NCBI GenBank assembly: GCA_029251265.1
Contig: JAQXDR010000062.1
Location: 1 to 40,022, forward strand
Direction of reading: 5' to 3'
Length of the DNA: 40,022 bases
Origin: Pseudoprimorskyibacter sp.
Lineage (GTDB): Bacteria > Pseudomonadota > Alphaproteobacteria > Rhodobacterales > Rhodobacteraceae
This document shows positions 9,460-18,328 of the stretch, piece after piece; position 1 is the first letter of the stretch; each line of letters starts with the position of its first letter. A program made the position numbers and the translations under genes. The notes beneath the pieces were generated by a model. It was not told where the DNA came from. It did not search any database and saw only the letters and a program-made list of their open reading frames with translations.

Positions 9460-9698
9460 GTTCAGCTCCCTGCTCACATATGAACGCGCGTTTAATTGTC
9501 GTGCCTTGACCGGGTTTTGCAAGCCAGAACCGCACCGCGTGACACATTGCGGCAGAAATTCGTTGGTAAATTATATCAAGTCAGGGTTGGCACACGGCAA
9601 AGACCAAAACCCATGACACGTGAGAAGACGTGTAAATCCCTCTTTACCTTTACCCCGAACCCAGACCATCCTGTCAGCAGGCAACGCAGGACGGACGC
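9460..9698. promoter_or_regulatory. Divergent promoter region between the valine operon and soxBDAG
   Basis: This 239-base gap separates two divergent operons, so it must hold both promoters. The only strong symmetry I see is acacgt-gagaag-acgtgt at 9616-9633, an inverted repeat about 65 bases before the soxB start, which could be an operator. I cannot assign -35/-10 elements with confidence. Confidence 0.4.
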
Positions 9699-10958
9699 AT
9701 GCAGCGCTATTCAGCATTTCAACTTTTCAAGCAGGCTTTGACCGGGAATACGGGTTGGCAAAGGGCATGGCGTGATCCTGCCCCCAAACCACGGTATGAT
9801 GCGATCATTATAGGTGGGGGAGGCCACGGGCTTGCCACGGCATACTACATGGCCAAAAACCATGGCATGGCAAATGTTGCGGTCTTGGAAAAAGGCTGGC
9901 TGGGTGGTGGGAATACCGGGCGAAACACTACTTTGATCCGTTCAAATTACATCACGCCCGGCAATACCGAGTTTTTTGACCATTCAATGACGCTGTGGCA
10001 GGGGCTATCGCGTGACCTGAATTACAATTGCATGATTTCACACAGGGGACAGTTCGTGTTGGCACACAGTCCCGAGCAGATGGACATTTATCGTCACCGC
10101 GCCAATGTCATGAAAGGGCAGGGAATTGATGTTGAATTGGTTGGGCTGGCCGACTTATCGCGCCGTATTCCCGAACTCGATACCAGCCCGTCGGCACGTT
10201 TTCCGGTGTATGGCGCGATTTTCCAGCCTTTGGCGGGATCTGTGCGGCATGATGCTGTGGCGTGGGGATATGCGCGGGCAGCAGATGCGCGCGGTGTCGA
10301 TATCATTCAACAATGTGAAGTCACGGGCATCACCCGCGCCGTTGACGGGCGTGTCACCGGGGTTGAGACCACGCGCGGCCCGATAAAGTCCGACCGGGTT
10401 GGTATCGCCGTAGCCGGCAACACATCCGAGGTCTGCAGACTGGCTGGTCTGCGCCTGCCGCTGGAAAGTCATTGTCTGACAGCATATGTCAGCGAGCCGC
10501 TGAAACCCGTTCTGGACCATGTTGTAACGTTTGGGGCAGGCCTGATGTATGTCAGCCAATCCAACAAAGGTGGTTTGGTGTTTGGTGGCGCGATTGAGGG
10601 GTACAATTCCTATGCTCAGCGTGGAAATCTGCCGAGGGTTCAGAATGTCGTGACGGATCTGCTGGCCATGTTTCCAAATCTGCCACGGGTAAAATTATTG
10701 CGATCGTGGGGCGGAATACAGGATATGACCATGGATGGCAGCCCGCTGATGGGAACAACGCCGATCCCGGGTCTGTTTCTGAATGGGGGGTGGTGCTATC
10801 AGGGTTTCAAGGCGACGCCGGCCGCGGGATGGTGTTTTGCCCATACGCTGGCCACCGGCACCCCCCATCCTTTGATCGAATGTTTTGGTCTGAACCGGTT
10901 TGAAACGGGTCATATCCTTGAGGAATATCCTCAGGGGCCTGAACCGATGTTGCATTGA
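9699..10958 (+). CDS. soxB: Sarcosine oxidase subunit beta
   Basis: SoxB carries the catalytic flavins of heterotetrameric sarcosine oxidase, which demethylates sarcosine oxidatively to glycine with transfer of the methyl carbon to tetrahydrofolate. The protein has 419 residues and the typical N-terminus, followed by the dinucleotide-binding IIIGGGGHGLATAYYM at residues 36-51 and the GWLGGGNTGRNTTLIRSNY segment. His 184 in SVRHDAVAWGYARA is the likely covalent FMN-attachment histidine known for the family; that equivalence is inferred from context, not alignment. RBS AGGA lies 7 bases before ATG 9699. It is the first gene of soxBDAG, with the stop 13 bases before soxD. Confidence 0.95.
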   Translation: MQRYSAFQLFKQALTGNTGWQRAWRDPAPKPRYDAIIIGGGGHGLATAYYMAKNHGMANVAVLEKGWLGGGNTGRNTTLIRSNYITPGNTEFFDHSMTLWQGLSRDLNYNCMISHRGQFVLAHSPEQMDIYRHRANVMKGQGIDVELVGLADLSRRIPELDTSPSARFPVYGAIFQPLAGSVRHDAVAWGYARAADARGVDIIQQCEVTGITRAVDGRVTGVETTRGPIKSDRVGIAVAGNTSEVCRLAGLRLPLESHCLTAYVSEPLKPVLDHVVTFGAGLMYVSQSNKGGLVFGGAIEGYNSYAQRGNLPRVQNVVTDLLAMFPNLPRVKLLRSWGGIQDMTMDGSPLMGTTPIPGLFLNGGWCYQGFKATPAAGWCFAHTLATGTPHPLIECFGLNRFETGHILEEYPQGPEPMLH

Positions 10959-10971
10959 AAGGCGATCAGCT

Positions 10972-11235
10972 ATGCGCATCAGATGTCCTTTTTGTGGTGA
11001 ACGCGGGCTTGAGGAATTCAGCCCTAAAGGTGACGCCGCCCCAACACGGCCTGCCTTGTCAAACAAAGATCCGGAGGCTTGGCACAGCTTTGTTCACTTG
11101 CGTGAAAACCCCAAAGGCCAGCACCGCGAATACTTTCAACACTCTGGCGGCTGTCGGGCGTGGCTGATCGTGACCAGAGACACGCGTACCCACAATATAT
11201 TGGACGTCACATTGGCGCGGCAGGAAAAAAGATGA
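10972..11235 (+). CDS. soxD: Sarcosine oxidase subunit delta
   Basis: SoxD is the small zinc-binding subunit of heterotetrameric sarcosine oxidase. The 87-residue product shows all four expected ligands: Cys 5 and Cys 8 in RCPFCGERG, and His 57 and Cys 61 in FQHSGGC. ATG 10972 gives the normal N-terminus MRIRCPFCG and has AAAGG ahead of it; upstream in-frame starts would run into soxB. The stop overlaps the soxA start (ATGA at 11232-11235), so it is translationally coupled to soxA. Confidence 0.95.
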   Translation: MRIRCPFCGERGLEEFSPKGDAAPTRPALSNKDPEAWHSFVHLRENPKGQHREYFQHSGGCRAWLIVTRDTRTHNILDVTLARQEKR

Positions 11236-14150
11236 GTGGGTTTCGCCTGCCCAGTGGTGGTCAAATTGATCGCAGCCGTCCCATGCGAATGACTTTTGAT
11301 GGTCAAGAGGTGACGGGTTTTGCCGGAGATACCGTCGCCTCTGCTTTGATGGCATCCGGGCGCAGGGTTTTAGCGCGCAGTTTCAAATACCATCGTCCTA
11401 GGGGTCTTGTCGGTGTGGGAGTGGATGAGCCAAATGCGCTGTTCGAGGTCGTGAATGGGGCCACAGTCGATCCCAATACGCGCGCGACCACGCTCGAGTT
11501 ATGCGACGGGCTGACGGTACGCAGTCAAAACAGATGGCCGTCGCTGGGCTTTGACCTGATGTCACTTAATGATTGGGTTCCCGGTATCTTTTCGGCTGGT
11601 TTTTATTACAAGACCTTTATGTCGCTGCCTGGTGGCTGGATGTTTTATGAACGCATCATCCGGCGGGCGGCGGGTATGGGGCAGGCCGGACGGCTTCCTG
11701 ATCCGGCGCGCTATGATCGGGCACATCTGTATTGCGATGTTCTGGTGGTGGGCGGGGGGCCAGCTGGTCTGACAGCAGCATTGAAAGCTGCTGATGACGG
11801 GCGTGACGTGGTTTTGGTTGAACAGGATATGGCGTTGGGAGGACAGGCGCAGTCTGAACCCAATGCGGCGCCCTGGTTACGGGACATGATCGCGCGCATT
11901 ATGGCGCATACAGGGATCACCGTGTTGACCCGCTGCACGGCGGCCGGGGATTATGATGACCGGACCCTCATGCTTTTAGAGCGGCTATCATATACGCCAG
12001 ACAAGGGGCTTCCGGATCTGGATGCGCCACAGGCGCGTCTGTGGATCACCCGTGCTGATCAGGTTATTTTGGCGACGGGTGCCATGGAGCGGTCGATCGT
12101 CTTCGCCGGAAATGATGCACCCGGAGTTATGCTGGCATCAGCAGCGGCGGGCTACATTCAACGGTATGGCGTTGCGCCCGGGCGACGTGCAGTGCTTTTT
12201 ACCAACAACGATAGCGCTTATGACCAGATTTCCGTGTTGCAATCGGCCGGTATTGAGATTGCCGCCGTTGTCGATTGCCGTCCTGTGGTGTCAGGCAACT
12301 GCGCAGAAAAAGCACGCGGGCTTTGGCTGCGGACAGGACATGCCGTCACTCAGGCGATTGGACGGCATGCTTTGCAGGGGGTGCGTATAGGCCGTATTTC
12401 TGGTGGCGTTGTGCAAGGACCGGCGGGCTACGAGGCCTGCGACATCTGTTTGGTGTCAGGTGGCTGGACGCCGACCATACATCTGAGCAGTCACCGCGGC
12501 ACGCGGCCCGCGTATGCGCGCGATCTTCAGGCCTTTCTACCTGGGGATATGGATCCAGCTTACCGGGCGTGCGGGGCCGTGCTTGGGCACTGGCGGCGTC
12601 AGGAGGCAATCAACAACGCTTTGGAAATGGCACCGACACCTGCGCAAAGCTGTAGTATCGACCATATGCCGTTGTGGGAGGTCCCCGCAGCCAAAGGTGC
12701 TGGTAAGGCCTTTGTCGATTTTCAACATGATGTCACAGCAAGCGATATCAGGCTTGCTCACCGCGAGGGGTTTGTCTCGGTCGAGCATATGAAACGCTAT
12801 ACTACGCTTGGAATGGCTGGCGATCAGGGAAAGACATCAAACCTGACGGGCTTGGCGATGATGTCTGCCTGTTTGGGTCAGGACTTGCCGCAGACGGGGA
12901 CAACGACCTTTCGTCCGCCCTTTACACCAGTGCCGATTGGGGCGCTGGCGGGGCCCGATCGGGGCGGCGCGCATACTTTGCTCCGCCGTACACCGTTCAG
13001 GGCGCTTGATAAGGCTGCCGGCGCTGTTTTCGTCAATTTGGGGCATTGGCAGCGCGCGTGGTACTACCCGCGTGAAAACGAAGATATCGAGGACGCCTAC
13101 AAACGTGAAGCGCGCGACGTGCGCGCTGGCGTGGGTCTGTGTGATGTGTCCACGTTGGGAAAGATCGCGCTCAAGGGACCAGATACGGCCGAGTTTTTGA
13201 ACCGGGTATATACGAATGGCTGGAAGACCCTGCGCGTGGGATATGTTCGCTATGGTTTGATGCTGCGTGAGGACGGCATTGTCATGGATGACGGCACGAC
13301 TGCGCGATTGGGGCCGGATGAGTATCTGATGACCACAACGTCTGGCGGTGCAGGCAAGGTTATGACCCATCTTGAATATCTTTTGGATACGCAATGGCCT
13401 GATTTGCGCGTTCATGTTACCAGTGTCACAGATCAATGGGGGGGCGTGTCTCTGGCAGGTCCAAAGTCCAGAGAACTGCTCCAGTGTATTGTCACGGGGT
13501 CTGCCTTGGACGGTACGGCGCTGCCACATATGGCACTAACACACGCAGAGATCGCAGATACGCCCGTGCGGATATACCGGCTGAGTTTTTCAGGTGAGCT
13601 TGCCTATGAAATTTTCGTCCCAGCAGGCTACGCAGAGCATGTCTATAAAGTTATTTGGGCAGCGGGAAAGAAGTTTAATATCACGCGATATGGTGTTGAA
13701 TCCCTTGGAACAATGCGTATTGAAAAAGGTCATGTTGCGGGTGGAGAGCTGGATGGTCGAACAACCATTTTCGATCTTGGGCTCGGGGCGATGGCCTCAT
13801 CAAAAAAAGGGTACATCGGGTCGGTGTTACAACATAGGCCCGGTCTGCGCTCGGTGGATCGTCCAACATTGGTCGGCCTGATGCCAGTGGACCCAATGCA
13901 GCGCCTGACCGGGGGGACTTTGCTCTATAGTGAAGGCGCAGCTGTTCTTGGCCCTGGTGAGGGCCGTGTGAGCTCTGCCACATGGAGCCCCGCCCTCAAC
14001 CGTCACATTGCCCTGGGGCTTTTGGCTAACGGGCCATCGCGATACGGTGAAACCGTCGTTGCGATCAGTGCCGTAGACGGGACCCGGATCGATGTCACCG
14101 TGACCAGTCCGCATTTCTTTGATCCGGAAGGAGAGCGACAGTATGCCTGA
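11232..14150 (+). CDS. soxA: Sarcosine oxidase subunit alpha
   Basis: SoxA (972 residues) is the large subunit that binds NAD and accepts the one-carbon unit on tetrahydrofolate. Three parts are visible: an N-terminal ferredoxin-like region (about 1-100, FDGQEVTGFAGDTVASALMASG), a Rossmann domain with VVGGGPAGLTAA at 172-183 and a second NAD motif region near ATGAMERSIVF, and a C-terminal GcvT/aminomethyltransferase-like domain from about residue 607 (RAWYYPREN) to the end. Length and domain order are those of a full-size SoxA. ATG 11232 overlaps the soxD stop; longer reading into soxD is spurious. The 3' end overlaps soxG by 8 bases. Confidence 0.95.
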   Translation: MSGFRLPSGGQIDRSRPMRMTFDGQEVTGFAGDTVASALMASGRRVLARSFKYHRPRGLVGVGVDEPNALFEVVNGATVDPNTRATTLELCDGLTVRSQNRWPSLGFDLMSLNDWVPGIFSAGFYYKTFMSLPGGWMFYERIIRRAAGMGQAGRLPDPARYDRAHLYCDVLVVGGGPAGLTAALKAADDGRDVVLVEQDMALGGQAQSEPNAAPWLRDMIARIMAHTGITVLTRCTAAGDYDDRTLMLLERLSYTPDKGLPDLDAPQARLWITRADQVILATGAMERSIVFAGNDAPGVMLASAAAGYIQRYGVAPGRRAVLFTNNDSAYDQISVLQSAGIEIAAVVDCRPVVSGNCAEKARGLWLRTGHAVTQAIGRHALQGVRIGRISGGVVQGPAGYEACDICLVSGGWTPTIHLSSHRGTRPAYARDLQAFLPGDMDPAYRACGAVLGHWRRQEAINNALEMAPTPAQSCSIDHMPLWEVPAAKGAGKAFVDFQHDVTASDIRLAHREGFVSVEHMKRYTTLGMAGDQGKTSNLTGLAMMSACLGQDLPQTGTTTFRPPFTPVPIGALAGPDRGGAHTLLRRTPFRALDKAAGAVFVNLGHWQRAWYYPRENEDIEDAYKREARDVRAGVGLCDVSTLGKIALKGPDTAEFLNRVYTNGWKTLRVGYVRYGLMLREDGIVMDDGTTARLGPDEYLMTTTSGGAGKVMTHLEYLLDTQWPDLRVHVTSVTDQWGGVSLAGPKSRELLQCIVTGSALDGTALPHMALTHAEIADTPVRIYRLSFSGELAYEIFVPAGYAEHVYKVIWAAGKKFNITRYGVESLGTMRIEKGHVAGGELDGRTTIFDLGLGAMASSKKGYIGSVLQHRPGLRSVDRPTLVGLMPVDPMQRLTGGTLLYSEGAAVLGPGEGRVSSATWSPALNRHIALGLLANGPSRYGETVVAISAVDGTRIDVTVTSPHFFDPEGERQYA

Positions 14151-14682
14151 CCGTCAAAGTCCGCTTGAAGGCGTTTTGCCAGTGTCTTTTTGCCAAGGGA
14201 CCGTTTGCATCGCTGAGGCGACACCATCCATGATGGCAGAAGCTCAGGCGTGGGATGGGCATCAAGCAGAGCTGGAACGGACACTGTCGCACTGGTCTGG
14301 TGCCGCGACGGTATCGTCGGAGGCGTTCGCGGAAAAGGGCATGGGCTTTGCACAAATAGGTCCGTCGCGGTATTTCCTGTGGGGCGCTTTACCGACGGAA
14401 CTTGATATGGGGGTTGGTACCTGCGTGGATCTGTCCCATGCTCGGGTTGTCTTGGTGTTGACGGGGGACCATGTACGGGATCTGCTGGTTCGGGCGGTGC
14501 CGTTGGATCTTCGTGATTGCGCTTTTGATGTAGGGCATATGGTGTCCACGCCATTGCATCACATACCGGTTTTGCTGGCACGTCCAACCTTGACGCAATG
14601 GGTGCTTATCGTGCCGCGCAGCTATGCGCGCAGCATGGTCGATCACTTGCAGCACGTATCCGACGTCTTTTCGACTGCTTAG
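14143..14682 (+). CDS. soxG: Sarcosine oxidase subunit gamma
   Basis: The 179-residue product is the least conserved subunit of heterotetrameric sarcosine oxidase. The C-terminal part resembles the SoxG/GcvT-like fold: LTGDHVRDLLVRAVPLDL, then FDVGHMVSTPLHHIPVLL and a YARSMVDHL end. ATG 14143 lies within the end of soxA and is preceded by GGAAGGAGAG. It completes the soxB-D-A-G order. The usual one-carbon partner genes (glyA, folD, purU) do not follow; instead the next gene is convergent and unrelated. Confidence 0.88.
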   Translation: MPDRQSPLEGVLPVSFCQGTVCIAEATPSMMAEAQAWDGHQAELERTLSHWSGAATVSSEAFAEKGMGFAQIGPSRYFLWGALPTELDMGVGTCVDLSHARVVLVLTGDHVRDLLVRAVPLDLRDCAFDVGHMVSTPLHHIPVLLARPTLTQWVLIVPRSYARSMVDHLQHVSDVFSTA

Positions 14683-14742
14683 AGCGTTTGGGTGATTTAT
14701 ATAGCACTGTCAGTTTCTTACAATCGAAACTTAGTCTTATTT

Positions 14743-15741
14743 CTAACCGCCTTGTACTGATCTCAGCCGCTCCAGAATGTCTACACCTTGAGATTTCCAA
14801 AAGTGTAGCAGATCGATAAAAACCCAGTTTTCGGCCAGCTTATCGCCGGAGCGTCGGTAGATATCAATCACGCGAAACTCGCCCGGCGTGTTGGTCGCTG
14901 GCATCCCCATAAAGCCGCCCGTTGGCCGCGCGATAAAGTTTGGCCAGCCAAAAAAACCACCATAATGGCCTTCGGCCAATCGGGCGATATGTCCGGTGCC
15001 GGAGCGGTCGGTAAAACCTGCACGAAATGGTCCGGAGTGCTGTTTTGCATATCTGGGGATCGTATACGTAGCACCAATCCCGGCCGGTCCCCACCAGATC
15101 ATGTTTTCATGCCAGGTACGGCGCAGTTCCTCTTCGAGTGGTATGCCCAGTTGCCATGTTCCAAGATCGTTGATCATGGCATTGATTGTTGCCAGTGTTT
15201 TGTCTGTTTCTGATTGGGACTGCGGCGTGGTCAATATTCCATCATGGGTCTGCGGTCCGGGTTGTACCAAATGGGCGGCCGTCTGCGGTGGAAACGGCTG
15301 CAAACCAGCCTGCATCATCACATGTGGGATATCGAAATACATGGCCGTTTCGGCAATTTTTCCGTCGTTTATGCGGTAGAACGCACAGTATCGCAGAAAG
15401 ATCATTTTGCCTGTTGGTGCAAGTCCCAACCAAGGCGCATCGAACAGCCCCATCAAGTGACCCATTGAGACAACCCAACGGCTGGCTTTATTATCTATTT
15501 CATTTTCTCCAGCAAAGAAAATATCCTCGCGACGTTGCAGGTGCGAAAAGCTCTGACGCAAATCCCCCCAGAATCGTTTTCCTGCCTCTGCGGCAGTTAA
15601 AAGGCCGTAGGGGTGGTAACCGCGCCAAATTGCGTCGCTTTGAGAATACGACGTCATGACCTTTATCAGGTCAGAGTCAGGAGCGTCGAGCGCAGAATGG
15701 AAATCTTGAATTAGTCGTTTTTCTGATGATAAATCAGTCAT
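14743..15741 (-). CDS. Two-domain SnoaL/NTF2-like protein (paralogue A)
   Basis: This 332-residue protein consists of two SnoaL-like (NTF2-fold) domains of about 150 residues. They are joined by a linker containing PGPQTHDGIL (161-170), which recurs in the two-domain paralogues at 20887 and 23248. The second domain holds the shared WWGPAGIG motif (216-223) and the C-terminal KLAENWVFIDLLHF signature. SnoaL-fold proteins include polyketide cyclases, ester cyclases, hydratases and isomerases, so the reaction is unknown. No polyketide synthase is present, and a catabolic role with the importer is more likely. It is transcribed divergently from the ABC importer operon across a 135-base region with a LacI-type palindrome, suggesting shared control. 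Confidence 0.82.
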   Translation of the reverse strand: MTDLSSEKRLIQDFHSALDAPDSDLIKVMTSYSQSDAIWRGYHPYGLLTAAEAGKRFWGDLRQSFSHLQRREDIFFAGENEIDNKASRWVVSMGHLMGLFDAPWLGLAPTGKMIFLRYCAFYRINDGKIAETAMYFDIPHVMMQAGLQPFPPQTAAHLVQPGPQTHDGILTTPQSQSETDKTLATINAMINDLGTWQLGIPLEEELRRTWHENMIWWGPAGIGATYTIPRYAKQHSGPFRAGFTDRSGTGHIARLAEGHYGGFFGWPNFIARPTGGFMGMPATNTPGEFRVIDIYRRSGDKLAENWVFIDLLHFWKSQGVDILERLRSVQGG

Positions 15742-15776
15742 TTGGAGATGTCCTTACCTATCGGATCAAGGCTTAA

Positions 15777-15790
15777 TGCATACGCTTGCA
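15777..15790. promoter_or_regulatory. Candidate LacI-family operator
   Basis: The 14-base sequence tgcatacgcttgca is symmetric at 10 of 14 positions (TGCA..CG..TGCA) around a central CG, the architecture typical of LacI/GalR-family operators. It sits in the 135-base gap between the divergent SnoaL gene and the ABC importer operon, 36 bases before the former and about 86 before the latter. A LacI-family regulator is encoded at 25583-26608 in the same gene block. Its assignment to that regulator is inference. Confidence 0.5.
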
Positions 15791-15876
15791 AAAAAAGCTT
15801 GCCAATCCAGCCGCGAAAAGTCCAGTATTTGTGTAAGAGTTGATCACAAGGGACCGGGCATTGCACGGTTAGGCAC

Positions 15877-16923
15877 ATGGCTGAAATACAATTGCGTAAC
15901 CTAAGCAAGCGGTGGGGCAACTTTGTTGGGGTTGAGAAATTCGACCTGACAATTGCTGACAAAGAGTTCTTGGTTCTGCTTGGTCCATCTGGCTGTGGCA
16001 AGACCACCACTATGCGTATGATCGCAGGCTTAGAGGACGTCACTGATGGTGAGGTTTTGATTGATGGCCGCGTCGTGAATGATCTTGAACCCAAGGATCG
16101 AGATATTGCCATGGTGTTTCAAAGCTACGCCTTGTATCCGAATATGAACGTCTACGAGAACATTCGTTTCCCGCTTAAGGTGCGGGGCGTCGACGCTTCA
16201 ACCCATGATGAGAAAGTCATGCGCGCGGCCCGCATGGTCGAGTTGGAGCCTTTTTTGCACCGCAAGCCGGCAGAACTGTCGGGGGGGCAACGGCAGCGGG
16301 TTGCTCTGGCACGCGCGATCGTGCGCGAACCGAACGTGTTTTTGATGGACGAACCGCTTAGCAACCTTGATGCCAAGCTGCGGGTCAGCACACGCGCGCA
16401 GATCAAAAACCTCAGTCACGAACTGGCGGTGACGACCATTTACGTCACACACGACCAAATCGAAGCAATGACCCTCGCAGATCGTGTCGTTGTGATGAAA
16501 GAGGGGGTCGTTCAGCAAGTTGGCTCGCCTACCGAAATTTATGATCGGCCTGCAAACGCTTTTGTTGCCAGTTTTATAGGCAATCCGGCAATGAACCTTG
16601 TTGACGGCACAATGCTAAATGGAAATTTTTCAGCCGATGGCGTCGCTGTCGAAGGGCTCGGTGCTTTAGACGGGGCCGTAACGCTCGGGTTCCGCGCTGA
16701 AGATGCAGCTGTGGTTTTGGACGGTGGCCAGATATCGGCGCCGATCTATACACTTGAACTTTTGGGTGATGCGACGATGATCACGGTACGCATTGCGGGC
16801 GCGCTGGTATCGGTCAAAGCGGACAAAAGCTTTCGGGCTCAAATCGGGGATCCTATCCAGATATCCATTCCTAAAAACCATTGTCACCTGTTTGATGGCA
16901 AGATGGGACGCCGGATTGACTAA
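15877..16923 (+). CDS. ABC importer ATP-binding protein (MalK/UgpC type)
   Basis: This 348-residue ATPase energises a CUT1-like importer. It shows Walker [10 protein letters not shown] (36-44), Q-loop [10 protein letters not shown] (81-90), signature [14 protein letters not shown] (134-147), Walker B FLMDEP (155-160), D-loop SNLDAKLR and H-loop YVTHDQIEA. The C-terminal region (about 240-348) is the TOBE regulatory domain of MalK-type ATPases. It is followed by a binding protein and two permeases, so a complete importer is encoded. The family is annotated for sugars, but members in roseobacters also carry glycerol phosphates, polyols and other solutes, so the substrate is open. No strong Shine-Dalgarno is visible before ATG 15877. 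Confidence 0.93.
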   Translation: MAEIQLRNLSKRWGNFVGVEKFDLTIADKEFLVLLGPSGCGKTTTMRMIAGLEDVTDGEVLIDGRVVNDLEPKDRDIAMVFQSYALYPNMNVYENIRFPLKVRGVDASTHDEKVMRAARMVELEPFLHRKPAELSGGQRQRVALARAIVREPNVFLMDEPLSNLDAKLRVSTRAQIKNLSHELAVTTIYVTHDQIEAMTLADRVVVMKEGVVQQVGSPTEIYDRPANAFVASFIGNPAMNLVDGTMLNGNFSADGVAVEGLGALDGAVTLGFRAEDAAVVLDGGQISAPIYTLELLGDATMITVRIAGALVSVKADKSFRAQIGDPIQISIPKNHCHLFDGKMGRRID

Positions 16924-17003
16924 AATCATTTCCCCGTGGCGCAATTTACGGGGGCAAAACCGGGCACCAGGCAATGTGTCCTCACTAACGGGAGAAAAAC
17001 AAA

Positions 17004-18233
17004 ATGAAACTCAAGCATTTGTTCTTGACCAGCGCGGTCGCCGTAGCATCTGCGGGCACGGCTTGGTCGTGTGAAATTGGCGCGCGTGTCAGCATCGTTG
17101 GCAATGAATTTCCCGCGATTCAAACAGTTGGCGCCGAGGCCGCAGCCTGCAACGGGGCCGAGGTCTCAACAAACCTGACTGCGGATCACCAAAAGATAAA
17201 CCTACCAGGCATGCAGGGCAATCCCGCGGAATATACGTCTGCGATCGTGGCTAATTCGTCTATCGTGGCTTTGATGAATGAAGACGTCATTCGTCCGCTG
17301 GACGATCTTGTTGCCAAGCATGGGAGCGACCTTTCCAAAAGCCAACTTATTACCGTTGGTGGCAACGTAATGGCTGTGGCCTTCATGGCCAATGCACAGC
17401 ACCTTGTGTATCGGTCTGACGTTCTGGAACAGATCGGTGTCGAGCCACCCAAAACCTACGAAGAGCTACTCGCTGCCGCTAAGATGATCCGTGATCAAGG
17501 CATTTTGGAAAACCCTGTTGGTGGCGCATATGCAGCGGGATGGAACCTTGCACAGGAATTCAACAACATGTTCCTTGGGATGGGAGGTAGCCATTTCGAG
17601 GCCGGCTCAGCCGAGCCCAATGTGAATTCCGAGGCCGGCGTCAACACATTGATGATGATGAAAGAGTTGTCGGAATACATGAACCCCGACTTCCTGACCC
17701 ATGACAGCAACGCGACCAATGCAGAATTCCGCGCAGGCAACGTTGCGTTGATGAATATGTGGGGGTCGCGCGCAGCCACGCTGGTGGCAGCTGAAGGTAT
17801 CCCGCAAGAGGTTGTTGACGGTTTTGCCATTGCAGGTCCAATGACTGTGGGCGGCGGTGACACTCCAGCTTCGACACTGTGGTGGGACGGTTGGACTGTC
17901 GCGAAAAACATCAGTGACGAAGAAGCCGAGGCAACATTCGTTGCCATGATGAACGGGATCCGTCCTGAACTGATGGAAAATGAAGATGTGCGTCGTCAGG
18001 CTGTCTGGCTCATTGATGGCTACACGCCGACATCGGCTGCAATTGGCGTCTTTGCGGCGGCACAAGCGGGTACAATTCCCTATCCAATGCTGCCCTATAA
18101 TGGTCTGATGCATACCGCTCTTGGCGCCGAGCTTGCTGACTTCATGCAAGGCAAAGAGAGTGCCGAGCAGGCCCTTGCTGATGTCGAAGCAGCCTATCGC
18201 GCGGCCGCCAAAGAAAAAGGCTTCCTGAACTAA
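17004..18233 (+). CDS. ABC importer periplasmic solute-binding protein (family 1)
   Basis: The 409-residue protein starts with a Sec signal peptide (MKLKHLFLTSAVAVASAGTA, cleavage about residues 20-22) and continues as an extracellular solute-binding protein of the sugar-binding family 1. Typical segments are visible: YRSDVLEQIGVEPPKTYEELLAAAKMI near residue 135, GNVALMNMWGS near 248, a glycine-rich WWDGWTVAKN segment and a C-terminal helix ending AAKEKGFLN. GGGAG precedes ATG 17004. It lies between the ATPase and the permeases of the same importer and would set its substrate specificity. A Cys directly after the signal sequence is not in a canonical lipobox. Confidence 0.92.
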   Translation: MKLKHLFLTSAVAVASAGTAWSCEIGARVSIVGNEFPAIQTVGAEAAACNGAEVSTNLTADHQKINLPGMQGNPAEYTSAIVANSSIVALMNEDVIRPLDDLVAKHGSDLSKSQLITVGGNVMAVAFMANAQHLVYRSDVLEQIGVEPPKTYEELLAAAKMIRDQGILENPVGGAYAAGWNLAQEFNNMFLGMGGSHFEAGSAEPNVNSEAGVNTLMMMKELSEYMNPDFLTHDSNATNAEFRAGNVALMNMWGSRAATLVAAEGIPQEVVDGFAIAGPMTVGGGDTPASTLWWDGWTVAKNISDEEAEATFVAMMNGIRPELMENEDVRRQAVWLIDGYTPTSAAIGVFAAAQAGTIPYPMLPYNGLMHTALGAELADFMQGKESAEQALADVEAAYRAAAKEKGFLN

Positions 18234-18246
18234 ATATTCAGGATGG

Positions 18247-18271
18247 GGCCGAAGCATTTTACGCTTCGGCC
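18247..18271 (+). promoter_or_regulatory. mRNA stem-loop between binding-protein and permease genes
   Basis: A perfect 9-bp stem (ggccgaagc / gcttcggcc) with loop attttac lies just after the binding-protein stop and is not followed by a T-tract. Such intercistronic hairpins commonly stabilise the upstream binding-protein message or reduce read-through, giving more binding protein than permease. The function here is inferred from position. Confidence 0.7.
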
Positions 18272-18328
18272 ACCTTATCCCAGCTGCATTTTCATCCATC
18301 ACAAACCGGCCTTTAGCGGAGCGTCCCC

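Noticed and set aside
16931-16952. Small inverted repeat ccccgt / acgggg before the binding-protein gene
   Set aside because: Only a 6-bp stem with a 10-base loop and no T-tract; too weak to call a regulatory element.
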